From contig NW_004955429.1 of the NCBI RefSeq assembly GCF_000276665.1, forward strand, positions 5,173,286 through 5,237,285: a stretch of 64,000 bases of DNA, in the 5' to 3' direction. Both the position numbers and the translations under genes were made by a program. How positions within the stretch are numbered: position 1 is the stretch's first letter; each line of letters opens with the position of its first letter. The DNA comes from Chinchilla lanigera (taxonomy: Eukaryota > Chordata > Mammalia > Rodentia > Chinchillidae). Shown piece by piece: positions 46,206-56,874 of this stretch. The notes under the pieces were generated by a model. The model was not told where the DNA came from and ran no database searches. It saw only the letters and a program-made list of their open reading frames with translations.

Positions 46206-46373
46206 TTTACACTGTGTTTTGTCCCTCCCCTTTCATCTCCACCTATCTTTCTTTCTAGTCTCTACTCTTCCTTTCCCTCTTTCTCTTCATTTCCTTTCCT
46301 TTGCTCCTCTTCCCCTGCCTCTACCTCCTCCCTCTGCAGCTCTCTCTCTCCTTCCCTTCCCTTCCTTCCTTTT
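46206..46373 (+). repeat. Pyrimidine-rich (CT) tract
   Basis: About 165 bases of mostly C and T (ctttctttctagtctctact, cttccctctttctcttcatt and similar). It generates the 70-77-codon Leu/Phe/Ser/Pro frames here. Long polypyrimidine tracts can form triplex DNA. Confidence 0.9.
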
Positions 46374-46509
46374 TAAAAAATAAATTCTCTCATCAAGGTT
46401 CTATATTACCTTCATCCTATCAAGTCATCCCAACTTACCATTACTTGGACCAAATTAGAATTTTGATTTTGTTAATTTTACCAAATAGTTTTACAAATTA
46501 TGTATATAT

Positions 46510-47135
46510 AATTTGAAAGGGCCATTTTGGTAGACAGAATGCTCTGCCATACTCTAATCCTTAGACCTGTGAATGTTTTACATTACATGGCAAAAGAGAC
46601 TTCACAAAGATGACTGAGATCATGTATTTTAAGGAAGTTATCCTGCATTACCTAGGTGGCCCCAGTCTACTTATATGAACCCTGAAAAGTAAACAAATTC
46701 CCCTATCTAAAGGGCAGAAGATATGCAGTAAAAGAGGAAGGCAAAGAGAGTCTAGGGTGAGGATTCAAACTTGTGCTGGCTCTGAAATGCAGGGGATTAT
46801 GGGATGGGGGAGACCATATACAAGGACCAAAAGAGCCTCTGGGAGCAGTGAGTGGTCTTCCACTCATACCTAGCAAGAAAGCAGTAGTTCAATCTCATAG
46901 TCACAAAGGACTGAATTCTAGCAACAGTACTGGGAAGTGGATCTTCCCTCAGCAACTCCAGGAAGAAACACAGCCCAGCCAGCACCTTGATTATGGCCTC
47001 ATAAAACTTTAAGGAGGCCCCAATTGAGGCATACTGTAATCAGACTCCTGATCTACAGAATTATTAATTAACACATAGATAAAACCACTAAATTTGTGGT
47101 AATTTGTTACAGCAGCAATAGAAATCTAATACAAA
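46510..47135 (+). mobile_element. MLT1-type MaLR LTR, near full length
   Basis: In order: gacagaatgctctgccatac, ttagacctgtgaatgtttta, tggcaaaagagacttcacaa, atcatgtattttaaggaagt, and a 3' end with aatttgtggtaatttgttac, agcagcaatagaaatctaat. Forward MLT1. Confidence 0.88.
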
Positions 47136-47436
47136 ATAAATGATATTTAACCTTACTCAATTTTCAGATCTGAGTACCTCCATAAAAATAAAAAATATAT
47201 AAAAGAAGATTCCCTCCTCTTATCTTTAATTTAGGTTAAATTTGGACATGGGGCATATGTGCTAATTGATTTTCAAATCATTGTTATGTTTTCCAATCAA
47301 AGAAAAAACTTAGTAATCTTTAGGGTCTCATTCTCAAGCCATGCATCATAACTGTCAAAATTTGATTCATTCTTTTTCTCAGAAAACGCATTAGGAAAAA
47401 TCTTCTATGGCTTTTTCTAGGTAGCTCTCTGCTATC
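47136..47436. other. Unique AT-rich stretch
   Basis: Nothing recognised. Confidence 0.5.
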
Positions 47437-47722
47437 TGATATCGTCTGGATCTTCAAAGTTCCTCCAAGCCCCAGTCTGTGGTGCTATCAGGAGGTGGTA
47501 GAACCTCTCATGGTTGGCGCCTAGTAGGAAATGTTAGGTCATTGGGTCATGTCGCCTCTGTTTCCTGGATAGGACATGAGTGTTTTGGCACATACACAGA
47601 GCAATAAGACCAATCAATTATGGGTGGGAACTTCCAAGACTGTGATCCCAAATAAACCTTTTGTCTCTGAAAGGGGATTACCTCAAGTCTTTGTGACAGT
47701 GACATAGGTTTCATTAACATAC
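47437..47722 (+). mobile_element. MT/MST-like MaLR LTR
   Basis: tgatatcgtctggatcttca, ggtggtagaacctctcatgg, ttaggtcattgggtcatgtc, cccaaataaaccttttgtct and cattaacatac follow the forward MaLR LTR. Internally shortened. Confidence 0.8.
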
Positions 47723-48339
47723 CCCCTGTCCTTGTAGGAGATTTAAGGCAAATGTTTTGCTTCTTCCAGCAACCAAGGGACATAATTTGTTCCCTACCAC
47801 TTCACCAGAAGATAATAAAAATTAAAACTGTGTAAATGGAACAAGAGATTGGTAGAGCTGTGACGCAGAAACAGCCAGAAGATTCTGCTTATTGACTCAA
47901 TTTATCAGTTAAACTGATCTTCAGAAAAGTTGTATACCTCATAACTCAAAGACATATTGTCAGCAATTGAAAGAAATTTTAAAATTTGCCCTTTTGCCAC
48001 TGCTCAAAAACTTCCTATCTATCTGCTCCACATACCACAAGTTCCTGCACACTTGTGATGTGTGTGTTCAAGATAATCTATTCAAATGCAAATTCGTGCT
48101 TAGTTTCTGCTACTGCAATAGAATCTACAAAAAATAAGGGGAGTTTCACTCTCCTTTTCCTAAATAGAAAAGACTCTTGAGTTCTGAGTTTGGGACTCCC
48201 AGAAATTTTTATATTTAAAAATTGTAAACAGAAATTGCAGGAGAAATCTGAACAATAGTCTTATTGAGACTCTGGAGTCTAGAGATGGCAGTGGATGTTC
48301 TCTAACAAGGACGGTGGGTGTGCCCTTGAACTCAGAGGA

Positions 48340-48347
48340 TATAAAAG
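48340..48347 (+). promoter_or_regulatory. TATA box
   Basis: TATAAAAG is a full TATA consensus, about 100 bp upstream of the ATG of the 63-codon frame below. Confidence 0.4.
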
Positions 48348-48441
48348 GTATTTTTGTATACAACTGTGAAGCGAATTCATGCCAACCAGATGTGTGTGTG
48401 CTGGTGAATAGATAGGAAGAGTGAAGAAAGGCATCCAAGAA

Positions 48442-48633
48442 ATGAGCTGTACAAAGGAGGGTGCAGTAAAAGGATCCTACCTCCTTGCGCTTCTCACGGT
48501 GTTCTCCAGCCTCTGGATCTGTGGACATGCACAACAAACCTCGTATGGGATACTTATCGGCCAAAAGCAAGATGGACGAGAACCCTGGAAGACACCCCCA
48601 AAAGAAGAGCTGCTCCCCTACCTCAGAGAATAA
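48442..48633 (+). CDS. Hypothetical 63-aa secreted-peptide-like frame (candidate only)
   Basis: I do not recognise this protein. The frame runs from an ATG with G at -3 to TAA, 63 codons. Residues 1-11 carry two Lys, residues 12-26 are hydrophobic (SYLLALLTVFSSLWI), and CGHA at 27-30 could be a signal-peptidase site, leaving a 33-residue chain that starts QQTSYG and has no Cys. A TATA box lies 100 bp upstream, and AATAAA overlaps the stop codon, which is too close for an ordinary 3' UTR. A short upstream ATG frame precedes it. Against coding: an antisense frame of 159 codons overlaps it, the length is within chance, and a TATA box plus AATAAA also fits an unrecognised LTR. Confidence 0.2.
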   Translation: MSCTKEGAVKGSYLLALLTVFSSLWICGHAQQTSYGILIGQKQDGREPWKTPPKEELLPYLRE

Positions 48634-49984
48634 ACACAACCAGTATTAACTCTGATGTGTGGTTTGCATGTATTCTTTTTGTCAGCCACTCCAGTTTGCC
48701 ATGGATCATGCTATCATAGCATGGCTATGTGTTTTATTCCTATGACAATGTCCAAATGGATGCTTGTGAACTGTCATATTTTGAGGTTTGTGCAGCAGAA
48801 GGAGAAGACTGAAGCTGACGCTCTGACTTTTCTACTTGGAATACTGCAGACAATTTCAGGGATGGCACACTCAGGTAAACACACTACTGGCAATACATCA
48901 GCTGCATATTTATTCCCTTTCCATTAAATATCACACATACACACATGCATGCACACAGGGCTGCAAGAAAATTAAGGCCATGAAGAGATTTTATTAGCGG
49001 CAAGTCACAGCTGACTTAACTTTCAGAAGTCAGGCAATTCTAAGTTCCGTCTGCAACTTTATCTCACCCACACCGCAGAAGCACACAATGAAGCATGAAA
49101 CCCAAATATGCAAATGAAATATCTCTTGCACAAAGAGGCACATTCTTGCAGTGAGGATTTTGCCATTTCCTGCTCTGTAGCTTTAACTTTACTTCCACCA
49201 GAGTCCTATTCTTAAGCTCCTTCCATACTCCCAGCCAACTGGGCTTCAACGTAATGTTTCATGCCAGCAAGAGAGCCATGATAGAAAAGGAACAAAGGCA
49301 CGAAGCTCTGGGCTCTCCCTGCCTTCCCACCCCTCACTGCCCTCCAGCCAGTCAGCTGATCTGACTGCCATGTATCCCTTGTTGTTTGATCACAACAGCT
49401 CATCTTTGTGCTTACCACACCCCCTTTGAAATGGACCTCCCTACCTTTCTGACAGCCCAAATTTATTACCTCCTTAACACTCTGGATCAAAATTCACCTC
49501 CTCTAGAAAATTTTTTCTGATTTAATTATCCCAGCAACTCAACATGGGGGCATTCAGTGAACAGCTGAATATTCTGCCCTCCTTGACAAGTAGCTGTAGC
49601 AGCACAGTTAATTAGAGAGAGGTTGAGTGATGGGTATCATAGCCAGCTGATTAGTCTTAGGTGGGTGATAACAGAATAGAGCTGCATTTTGTGGTATTAA
49701 ACAAAGTTGCTGGAATTTTAAAAGAATTCTTCCTGCAAGTTACTGAGCTAGCAGACCTCTCTCAGTTTAACAGCTGGAGCTCTATGAGAAAGGAGAGTAG
49801 AGTAAGAAAGACGGTGCTGAAGTTGAATCAGGAGGCACAGGTCATTCAAAATTCTGTGATTCGGTATTTGTATAGCTTTCCACACAATCAGAGGGCTTTG
49901 TGGCCTTCCTTTCCCAACACATATATATCCCATGTAACACAAAATCGGGTAACTGTCTACATACATCTGTTACTTTGTACTTGT
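48634..49984. other. Unique stretch
   Basis: No repeat or gene recognised. Overlapping frames up to 92 codons have no domain. Confidence 0.5.
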
Positions 49985-50310
49985 GCACAGTTAACCCTCC
50001 ACATCTGAGGCTGATTTGTTCTAAGTTGCCTTCCAACCCCAAGAATACCAAAATCTTCAGATGCTCAAATCTCTTATACAAAATAGTGTAGTATTTGTAT
50101 ATAATCTGCTTGTATCCTTCTGCACCCTCTCAATCATCCTGGATTATTTATAATGCCTAATACAATGTAAGAGCTGGGTAAATAGTTGTACTGTGCTTTT
50201 ATAGAATAATGACAAGAAAATGGCTGTATGTGTTCTGTACAGATGTAATTTTAAGAAGTATTTTCTATCTATGTTTGGTTGAATCCTTGGAGGTAGAATC
50301 TGTGGAAATA
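49985..50310 (-). mobile_element. Old Tigger-like DNA transposon
   Basis: In order: agttaaccctccacatctga, ccccaagaataccaaaatct, cttatacaaaatagtgtagt, ttatttataatgcctaatac, agaataatgacaagaaaatg, and a ggttgaatcc end. This is the layout of a common mammal-wide nonautonomous element, with partly inverted ends. I place it near TcMar-Tigger but do not name it. Confidence 0.7.
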
Positions 50311-50589
50311 GGAGTCCTACTCTATTTGCATACATCATTGGGACCCAGAACCAGTTTTAGTTTTAAAGTCAGTATCACAAATTTACAGCCTGCAAGATTT
50401 AGAGAATTACAGAGAAGGGAAACTGAGCTCAGAATGCTGACTCAGCAGTATAGCAAGAAAGAAACAACACAGGTGGCCCAGAATGCAGCATTCCTCTTCA
50501 GGATGCGTATGGCAACATCTTGTCCAGAAGTTCAATAATGAAAAAATCTCACCAACTATCAAGACAATTGCTATGTACAGTGCATCATA

Positions 50590-50638
50590 TTAAGAATATT
50601 AAATGAAACATTTAATAAGAATATTAAATGAAACATTT
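50590..50638 (+). repeat. 25-bp perfect tandem duplication
   Basis: taagaatattaaatgaaaca followed by ttta is repeated at once (starts at 50591 and 50616). The first unit also contains the near-palindrome attaaatgaaacatttaat. Confidence 0.9.
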
Positions 50639-51255
50639 TTGTGTGTATTGGAAAAACTTTTTGCTTGATGATTTCCTTATATGGGCTAAGTGTATTGCAT
50701 ATTATTTTATGATGTGTATTATTTAGGATACATTTGTGTGAATGCATGCGGAGATCTCTAGATAGTGCTGATTTAAGTGAGAACCACATTTAGTTTTCTG
50801 TTACCTAAAGAAGTCCAACACCAGGAACCCGGGGTTGGTGTGGAGATCCCTGGTTTTGGGCTTCCTCCTGTCTCCTTAAGCTACTCCATACCTTTCTCAT
50901 ATTGTGTTTGGGTTCAAGATTGATCCTAGAGCTCCCTCTCCACGGAATTCAGCAGCAAAGAGAAAAGGCAGAGAAACAGCACACTCCTCTCATTTAGAAA
51001 GACCTTTCAGACATTTCAACCAAGAATTCTGTTTACAAACACCTTGGATGAAACCTAGTCATGTGGCTCTCCCCGGGTACCCAGGACTTGAACAAAGTAG
51101 TCTCTTATTAAGGCAAACAGGCGAAAACAGAGGTTTCACTAGGCAAGAAGGAGTGACGGCATCTGAGATGTAATCAGCATCCTTTCCCACAGAATCCTAG
51201 ACCAATATCTCCTCCATTGCTTTCCTTCAATGTAAAGGCTAATATTATGCAAATA
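50639..51255. other. Unique stretch
   Basis: Nothing recognised. Confidence 0.5.
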
Positions 51256-51260
51256 ATGCA

Positions 51261-51630
51261 TGTTACGGTTAAGAACAAGAATGACCCCCAAAACTCCCAT
51301 GTGCTCAGAGATGGGCCTTTTGATAGGAGATTGGATCATAAGGGTGATATAACTGAATGTGATAATAGCAGGTAGTGCCTACTGGAAAGGGGCTTCCCTG
51401 GTGCATGACCTGGAAGTGTATCTCTCTCCCTGGTTCCTCTCTTCTTTTTCTGCTTCCTGGTCACCTTGGTGTGAGTGGTTTTCCTCTGTGGTAGACCCTT
51501 CCAGCATGCCATATCCGCCGTGGAAACTGCCAACCATGGACTGAAATCTTTAAACAACATGAGACAAAATAAACCTCTTCTATAAACTGTGGGTGTTGGG
51601 TACAGCATCTTAGCAAAAGTGGTCAAGACA
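51261..51630 (+). mobile_element. MaLR solo LTR
   Basis: TG...CA ends with a near-perfect duplication (atgca 51256-51260, ataca 51631-51635). Internal blocks: aagaatgacccccaaaactc, cctggttcctctcttctttt, ccatggactgaaatctttaa, and caaaataaacctcttct with the polyadenylation signal at about 51568. Confidence 0.85.
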
Positions 51631-51635
51631 ATACA

Positions 51636-52841
51636 TATTTAAAAATGAAACATTGTGATTTATATAGATTAAGTAATATGAACCAGCATCATTTGAATCA
51701 TCTGAAACACTTTGTATGCAAGGAATATTATATTAGAATGTAATCATTATAAGCTTACATCTTTGCTTTAGTGATACTAATAGCAGGAAAATCATCCCAG
51801 GGCCTTAGAAAATTCCTCATAGAGTAAGAAATTAGTCACCAGGTCATAACATTTGTCAACAGATCTTATGGGGTGAGCAGTTTTATTAAGAGTATGACCA
51901 GCCTCTGCTACCTGCATTTCCTACTTTCTAAAATCCTGCCAAAGGTCAAGTCATTGCCAAGGCAACTGAGGCCCTTCACTCTCAGGCGATCCTCTGCACC
52001 TGTGCTGTAATCAAACAAGCCCAAGGAAGCAAAAGGCTGCTCTGAAGTAAGTAAATAGGTGTGTGATCTTTGCTTCTGCCACAGAAATCCCCATATCTTG
52101 ATTCCACAAACACTAAGATTGCCAACACTTTCCTGTGGAGACTACCTCATACGAGAGAGACAATGGAAAGGGAATCTGCAAAATAAGAGTAACGAAAAGC
52201 TGAGGTTTTAAGTAAATGCAAAATGTTTTTCACTTGGATCTACTTCATCCCCTCAGGCCTCCCTGATAACTGTTCAAAATGAGTGGTGCCTCATATAGAA
52301 AAGCTACATTACTCTGAGTCAAAAACTCTTCTGGCATCCTATCTTTAAATGACACTAGTACTATTTCAACATTTAACCAAAGCCAATGAAATACATCTCA
52401 TTTTAACAACCTGCTCCCCATTTTCCACAGCTCCCACCTCCAATGTCTTGTCTCTTGCTATTGAAATCTTAGACACCCTTCATTCTTCTTCGCGATCAAT
52501 TAGGTAAGTTAATCTTTTGGATTTTTCAAGGTTCCTTTTATCCTCCGGTGTACCGTATATCCCTCAAGATATCTAACTTTTCTAGGTCTCTGTTATCTCA
52601 CTTGAAAAAACTGAATGCTTTAGAAAAGATAATCGCTCAAGGCTGTCCCAGATCAAACACCTAGAGTTTTGATAGGCTTACCAAACAGCAATGTCACACA
52701 CTCCGAGTGAAGGTTTAAAGTTCTCTTGCAATGTTTCAATAAGACCTACAACCACTTAAAAATACTTTGACAATTCTGGATAAGTTCTACTGAGGAAGAA
52801 ATCATTTGTGTACATCATCCTGTCTTATCACACTTTCACAG
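51636..52841. other. Unique stretch upstream of the exon-like segment
   Basis: No repeat recognised. Confidence 0.45.
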
Positions 52842-52913
52842 CCGTCGAGGAGAGGCAATTCACTGTGGCACTTGAAGAGAGTTGGTGAAATGAAAAGTGA
52901 TGTAGCCTTCCAG
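52842..52913 (+). other. Exon-like 72-nt segment
   Basis: It is flanked by an acceptor with a pyrimidine-biased tract (catcctgtcttatcacactt, then tcacag, AG at 52840-52841) and by a full-consensus donor CAG/GTAAGTA. No AG occurs in the 40 bases before the acceptor AG. The segment is 24 codons and open only in the first frame, giving a peptide that begins PSRRGNSLWHLK and ends KSDVAFQ. I do not recognise it. It lies in repeat-free sequence. It could be an exon of a large gene or a chance pseudoexon. Confidence 0.3.
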
Positions 52914-53412
52914 GTAAGTACCAATTAAAATTACTTCAAATCATTTTAAATGAGTGTTACGTAGTAGTCTGAGAGGACAGCTTCTGGAAGTAGAATTGTG
53001 TCTTTTTGCACTGGGAAAAGCATCCTACTGCTTTTCAACTGTGCAGGATTATTGATGTCAAGTTCTTCCTAGTGTGCATGCTGCAGCCCTCAGTGCTCCT
53101 TCAGTTCACAGCAGCAGGAGCAGTAGGGTCCGCTGCCGCCTGCGAACAGCAGAGGCATCCTTTTTTCCACTTCTTGGCTGTTGCACTTTTCAGAATCTCT
53201 GTGTGTCCCACCCTGCTGAATAAAGAGCAGTGTCCAGTGGCTGATTTCCACTGTCAGTTAGTGATGAGCTATACAGCAACTTTACCCTCCAACCCCTTAT
53301 CCACTTGCCTTCCAAATTATAAAAGTAAAATGCGCTACTCTGTAGAGGTCCCTCAAGTGAGGTATATTTCTCCCTCTTACTCTTCAGTGTTTCCAAACAC
53401 AGTTGGATAAAG
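52914..53412. other. Unique stretch
   Basis: A 134-codon plus-strand frame (53006-53410) is antisense to a 117-codon frame and shows no domain. Confidence 0.5.
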
Positions 53413-53427
53413 GAGAATTGCGGTTTT

Positions 53428-53515
53428 CGGGGGATTTTTTTGGTACAGAGAATTGAGCTAAGGACCTTGCACTTACCAGGCAGGCGCTTGTGCCACTGAG
53501 CTATATCCCTGGCCT
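53428..53515 (-). mobile_element. ID SINE, older
   Basis: ttttttggtacagagaattg through gagctatatccctggcc. Imperfect direct repeat: gagaattgcggtttt (left), gagaatcacgtttt (right). Confidence 0.93.
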
Positions 53516-53529
53516 GAGAATCACGTTTT

Positions 53530-55181
53530 AAATACAGTAACATCTAAAAGAGGGCCGAAAACTGCTCCTCCTGTAGATTAAAGTTGTACCTGCAAAAAAG
53601 AAAAAGCCATCTACTGTTTGATTTTCTGTGTTCAAAATGTTACGCAGTACCTCCTATTCAGTACCTTTACAGCCCAAGATGATGTGAATGGTAGCTGGAG
53701 GAAACAACTTTCTTAAAATTTTGTTTAAGTGGTGTAGTTACTTTAAATATGGACAGGGGGAAGAAAAAACTCCTTGAGAGCTGTCATTAACTTTTATTAA
53801 TTTCCATGTAAATTAACCTCCAGGGAAGCCAGCACCCTTCGTGTAAGCAGTTCTCCAAAGAAAGGAACTACTTGGCAAACTTACAGCACGCTGGGAGAAC
53901 GAGAATGTCAACTTTATCATGCTTAGGCAGCAAAAACATTTTGAAAGTACTAAAATGATCAATTCCAATACAGACTTTATAATTGAAATGTCTTACTCAG
54001 AGTTAAAATTTACCTTCGGACGTAACATTTAAAATGCACTCAAACCTTTTACAAATGAAATAAACAGAAAGAGGTTATATTTTCTTTGCATTATGAAGAT
54101 AATTAGTATAGTCTTCTATGTCTATCTTAAAGGATCAATTTTTAACATCCATTGTTTTCAATGTAGAGTAACAAGCTTAGTTTTGAATAAGATGATCTTC
54201 ATGTGAGTCTTCTTTTTTCATATAGAAAAGGGAGAAATCTGGAACATAAAACTTCTGACTACCTGGCTATAAGATCTTATGAAACAAGAAATAAAATGAT
54301 CTTGCCTCAATTTTAAATCCATATTTTTATTGTGTTAATTGCAACTACGTTACAATTACAATATTTTAGAATTTTAAAATTTCACTTTTCTCCAAGTACA
54401 TTCCTGCCCATTATCTCATCTACCCCCTGGAAAGATAGCATTGGAGGGAAAAAAAGACCCTCATATTCTTACTTGCATGTTTTCAATGGAATTGCTAAGC
54501 CTGGGAAATTTACCAGAGGCATAAAGTTCTGACCTGGAAAGGTCACTTCACTTTTATCTTTATGCAGCCCTCATCAAAGCTGAGGCTCAAACTACACTGG
54601 ATTTGTCACCCTTCATCCTGTGCTTCTTGATTAAATCAGACTCTTAAGTGATTTTGGAGAATATCTGTTAAATGATTTAAAATAGCAGAACTAATGCGCA
54701 ACACATATCCCTGCAAGAATATAAACATGGCAGGTTACAAATAACCATTTATTTCCAAGCAAAATCTTACCAACGATGCCTAAGTGGATAACAGCATAGG
54801 AAATTTTCGCATATGAGATGACTCAGGTTTGAAATGCATATGAGTGGCCTATAAAATGGAAAATTGGGAAGCTTCCTCCATAGACACTTTTTAAAGTTTT
54901 TCTATAATCTATTCATTTCCTAATGTATTTAGTACTGTTTTGGCCATCTCCAGTGCTTACTTCCTTGTTAAAGATTGAGACATGAACAACAGTGAAAAAT
55001 AGCTACCATGGATAACCTAGTATGTACTTGGCAGACCTAAGATCCACCAGGGAGAAAATTGACTCTCAATACTAGAGAAAGCTACAGTCCCTGCCCTAAG
55101 GAAATCACCCAAATACAGCAGCAGGACAGTCCACTGTTTCCCCTGTAACTCTGACAGTTGCCTTTGAACTATTCCTTTCAG
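53530..55181. other. Unique AT-rich stretch
   Basis: Nothing recognised. Confidence 0.5.
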
Positions 55182-55197
55182 CCCCACCCACCCACCC
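55182..55197 (-). other. Strict G-quadruplex motif
   Basis: The plus strand is CCCCACCCACCCACCC, so the minus strand reads GGGTGGGTGGGTGGGG: four G runs with single-base loops. This class forms very stable parallel quadruplexes. The plus strand could form an i-motif. Confidence 0.85.
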
Positions 55198-55483
55198 AAA
55201 TAAAACACCAGTGCAGAAGCCATGTCTGTGACAATAAATTCTTGAAGCTGCTTTGGAAAAGTGTGTGCTAATGACCTGGTAATTATTTTATACCTCTTAA
55301 AATGAAGTATAAAGTCACTGAAAAGTCATGGGAATACTGTAAAAGCTGTGGCAAAATTTATAGTTTCCTGGGAGGACTATATCATTCTGAATCAGCAGCT
55401 GCAGTCTCAACTGTAAGTAAACACAGGGGCCTGAGGAGGAAAGACAAGCATCTACACCGTTACTACTTCATTTAAAATAATAC

Positions 55484-55975
55484 CATGCTGGTAAGGATGC
55501 AGAGTAACAGTCACTTTCTGAGGGGGTGTGAATTGGTCTAATTTTCTAGAAAACAGTATAAGCAACCTAGAAAGATATGCAAGCCCTTTGACCCACTTTT
55601 TCCACCTCTTAACTAGAATCTATTCTAAGCAAAGAATTAGCCCTTTGTATCAAGATATATTTATGTGCATGCTCACTGGTCCTTAATAGTCATACTACCA
55701 CAATACTGAAGGTAGTTTATAAATGTGCAAGAGTATGAACAGTGTTAAGTACAGTGTGGTACATAAACTTACATGGTAGGATGTACAGCTATTTTATGTG
55801 ACCTTTTCCAAATCTTTTGAAAGATACAGGAAAATGTTCACTACAGATTTTAAATGAGAAAAACAGTAGCAAACCATTACATACATGAGGATCTCATTTA
55901 AAGAAGAAAGAGAAGGAAAAGGACAGACGAAGGTATATATTCTTTAAAAAATATATATAAATAAACAAAAGAGTT
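55484..55975 (+). mobile_element. Old L1 3' end (L1M type)
   Basis: gctggtaaggatgcagagta, gcaagccctttgacccactt, tcttaactagaatctattct, gtacagtgtggtacataaac and gaggatctcatttaaagaag follow the ORF2 end of old L1s. It ends in an A/T-rich tail. Confidence 0.8.
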
Positions 55976-55981
55976 TTAAAA

Positions 55982-56433
55982 TGTGGAGAAGGACATTCTA
56001 TAGTTTACCTTTCAATGTATTACCTATGTGGGACTTTGAGCCTGACCAAGCCATATGATTGTTTGATTCTGGAGGAAGTCTAGCAAAATCATTAGTGTAA
56101 AAGGAAGTGACAGCAGGACCTTAGTCTCTGTGGAAAGCTGCTGGGACAACGCTACATGCTTTGCCGGGATAAGCCCGAAGGAATGATAACATGATGGCTA
56201 ACTAAGTCAAAGTCTGTTCTTGTGATAATTAAGCTGTATTGTCCTCGCTAATCCTGTTAATGATTCCTCCCATTTCTCCTGTTGCTACTTTTTGTTTGTA
56301 TCCCAATAAAAGGCTTAAAAAGATTGTAATCAAGGCTTCAGTCCTGCAGGCTGTAGCCACCTGATCCAATAATTTTGTCTCTCTTGTTTTTCTTTTCATC
56401 CATCGCATCTCGCTCTCAGGACCTGTCACCCCA
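55982..56433 (+). mobile_element. ERV-type solo LTR
   Basis: TG...CA ends (TGTGGAGAAGG to CACCCCA) and a perfect 5-bp duplication, taaaa (55977-55981, 56434-56438), mark a 452-bp LTR. It has a polyadenylation-type cccaataaaaggcttaaaaa and a CT-rich 3' part (tttgtctctcttgtttttct) as in retroviral R-U5. ERVK or related type is likely. No internal retroviral genes follow. Confidence 0.75.
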
Positions 56434-56664
56434 TAAAAGTAGCAAAATGCGATAAAAGTTGTTTTATGAAAACAGGACTGTGTCCTTGGATTACACAATG
56501 GTTTCTGAGTCTATCAAAGAAAAAAAACAAAGTATCATCACGATGTTGTGCTTCAAAGGGCACCATGGAGAAAGTAAAAAAATGAAAAAAACATATAGAA
56601 CAAATCATATAAAAATGTGTTTAGAATATGTAAAGAACTAATAATAAAAAGGCAACTCAATTTA

Positions 56665-56764
56665 NNNNNNNNNNNNNNNNNNNNNNNNNNNNNNNNNNNN
56701 NNNNNNNNNNNNNNNNNNNNNNNNNNNNNNNNNNNNNNNNNNNNNNNNNNNNNNNNNNNNNNNN
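56665..56764. other. Assembly gap (100 N)
   Basis: Exactly 100 N within the L1. Placeholder size. Confidence 0.98.
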
Positions 56765-56832
56765 ACAAAAACAGACAAATGGTCAAAAAACAAGTAAAAA
56801 GAGAACAACCTGAGGAAATGCAAATCATATCA

Positions 56833-56833
<1 letters not shown>

Positions 56834-56873
<40 letters not shown>
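56834..56873 (+). repeat. (CA)n microsatellite inside L1
   Basis: About 19 uninterrupted CA units, located where the L1 consensus reads aaccacaatgag, so it probably grew from that short CA run. Confidence 0.95.

Positions 56874-56874
<1 letters not shown>

Noticed and set aside
48160..48639. 159-codon minus-strand frame
   Set aside because: No domain or promoter context; overlaps the candidate plus-strand peptide, and at most one of the two can be real.
49108..49115. ATGCAAAT octamer (another at 51247-51254)
   Set aside because: An 8-mer is expected a few times by chance in AT-rich DNA.
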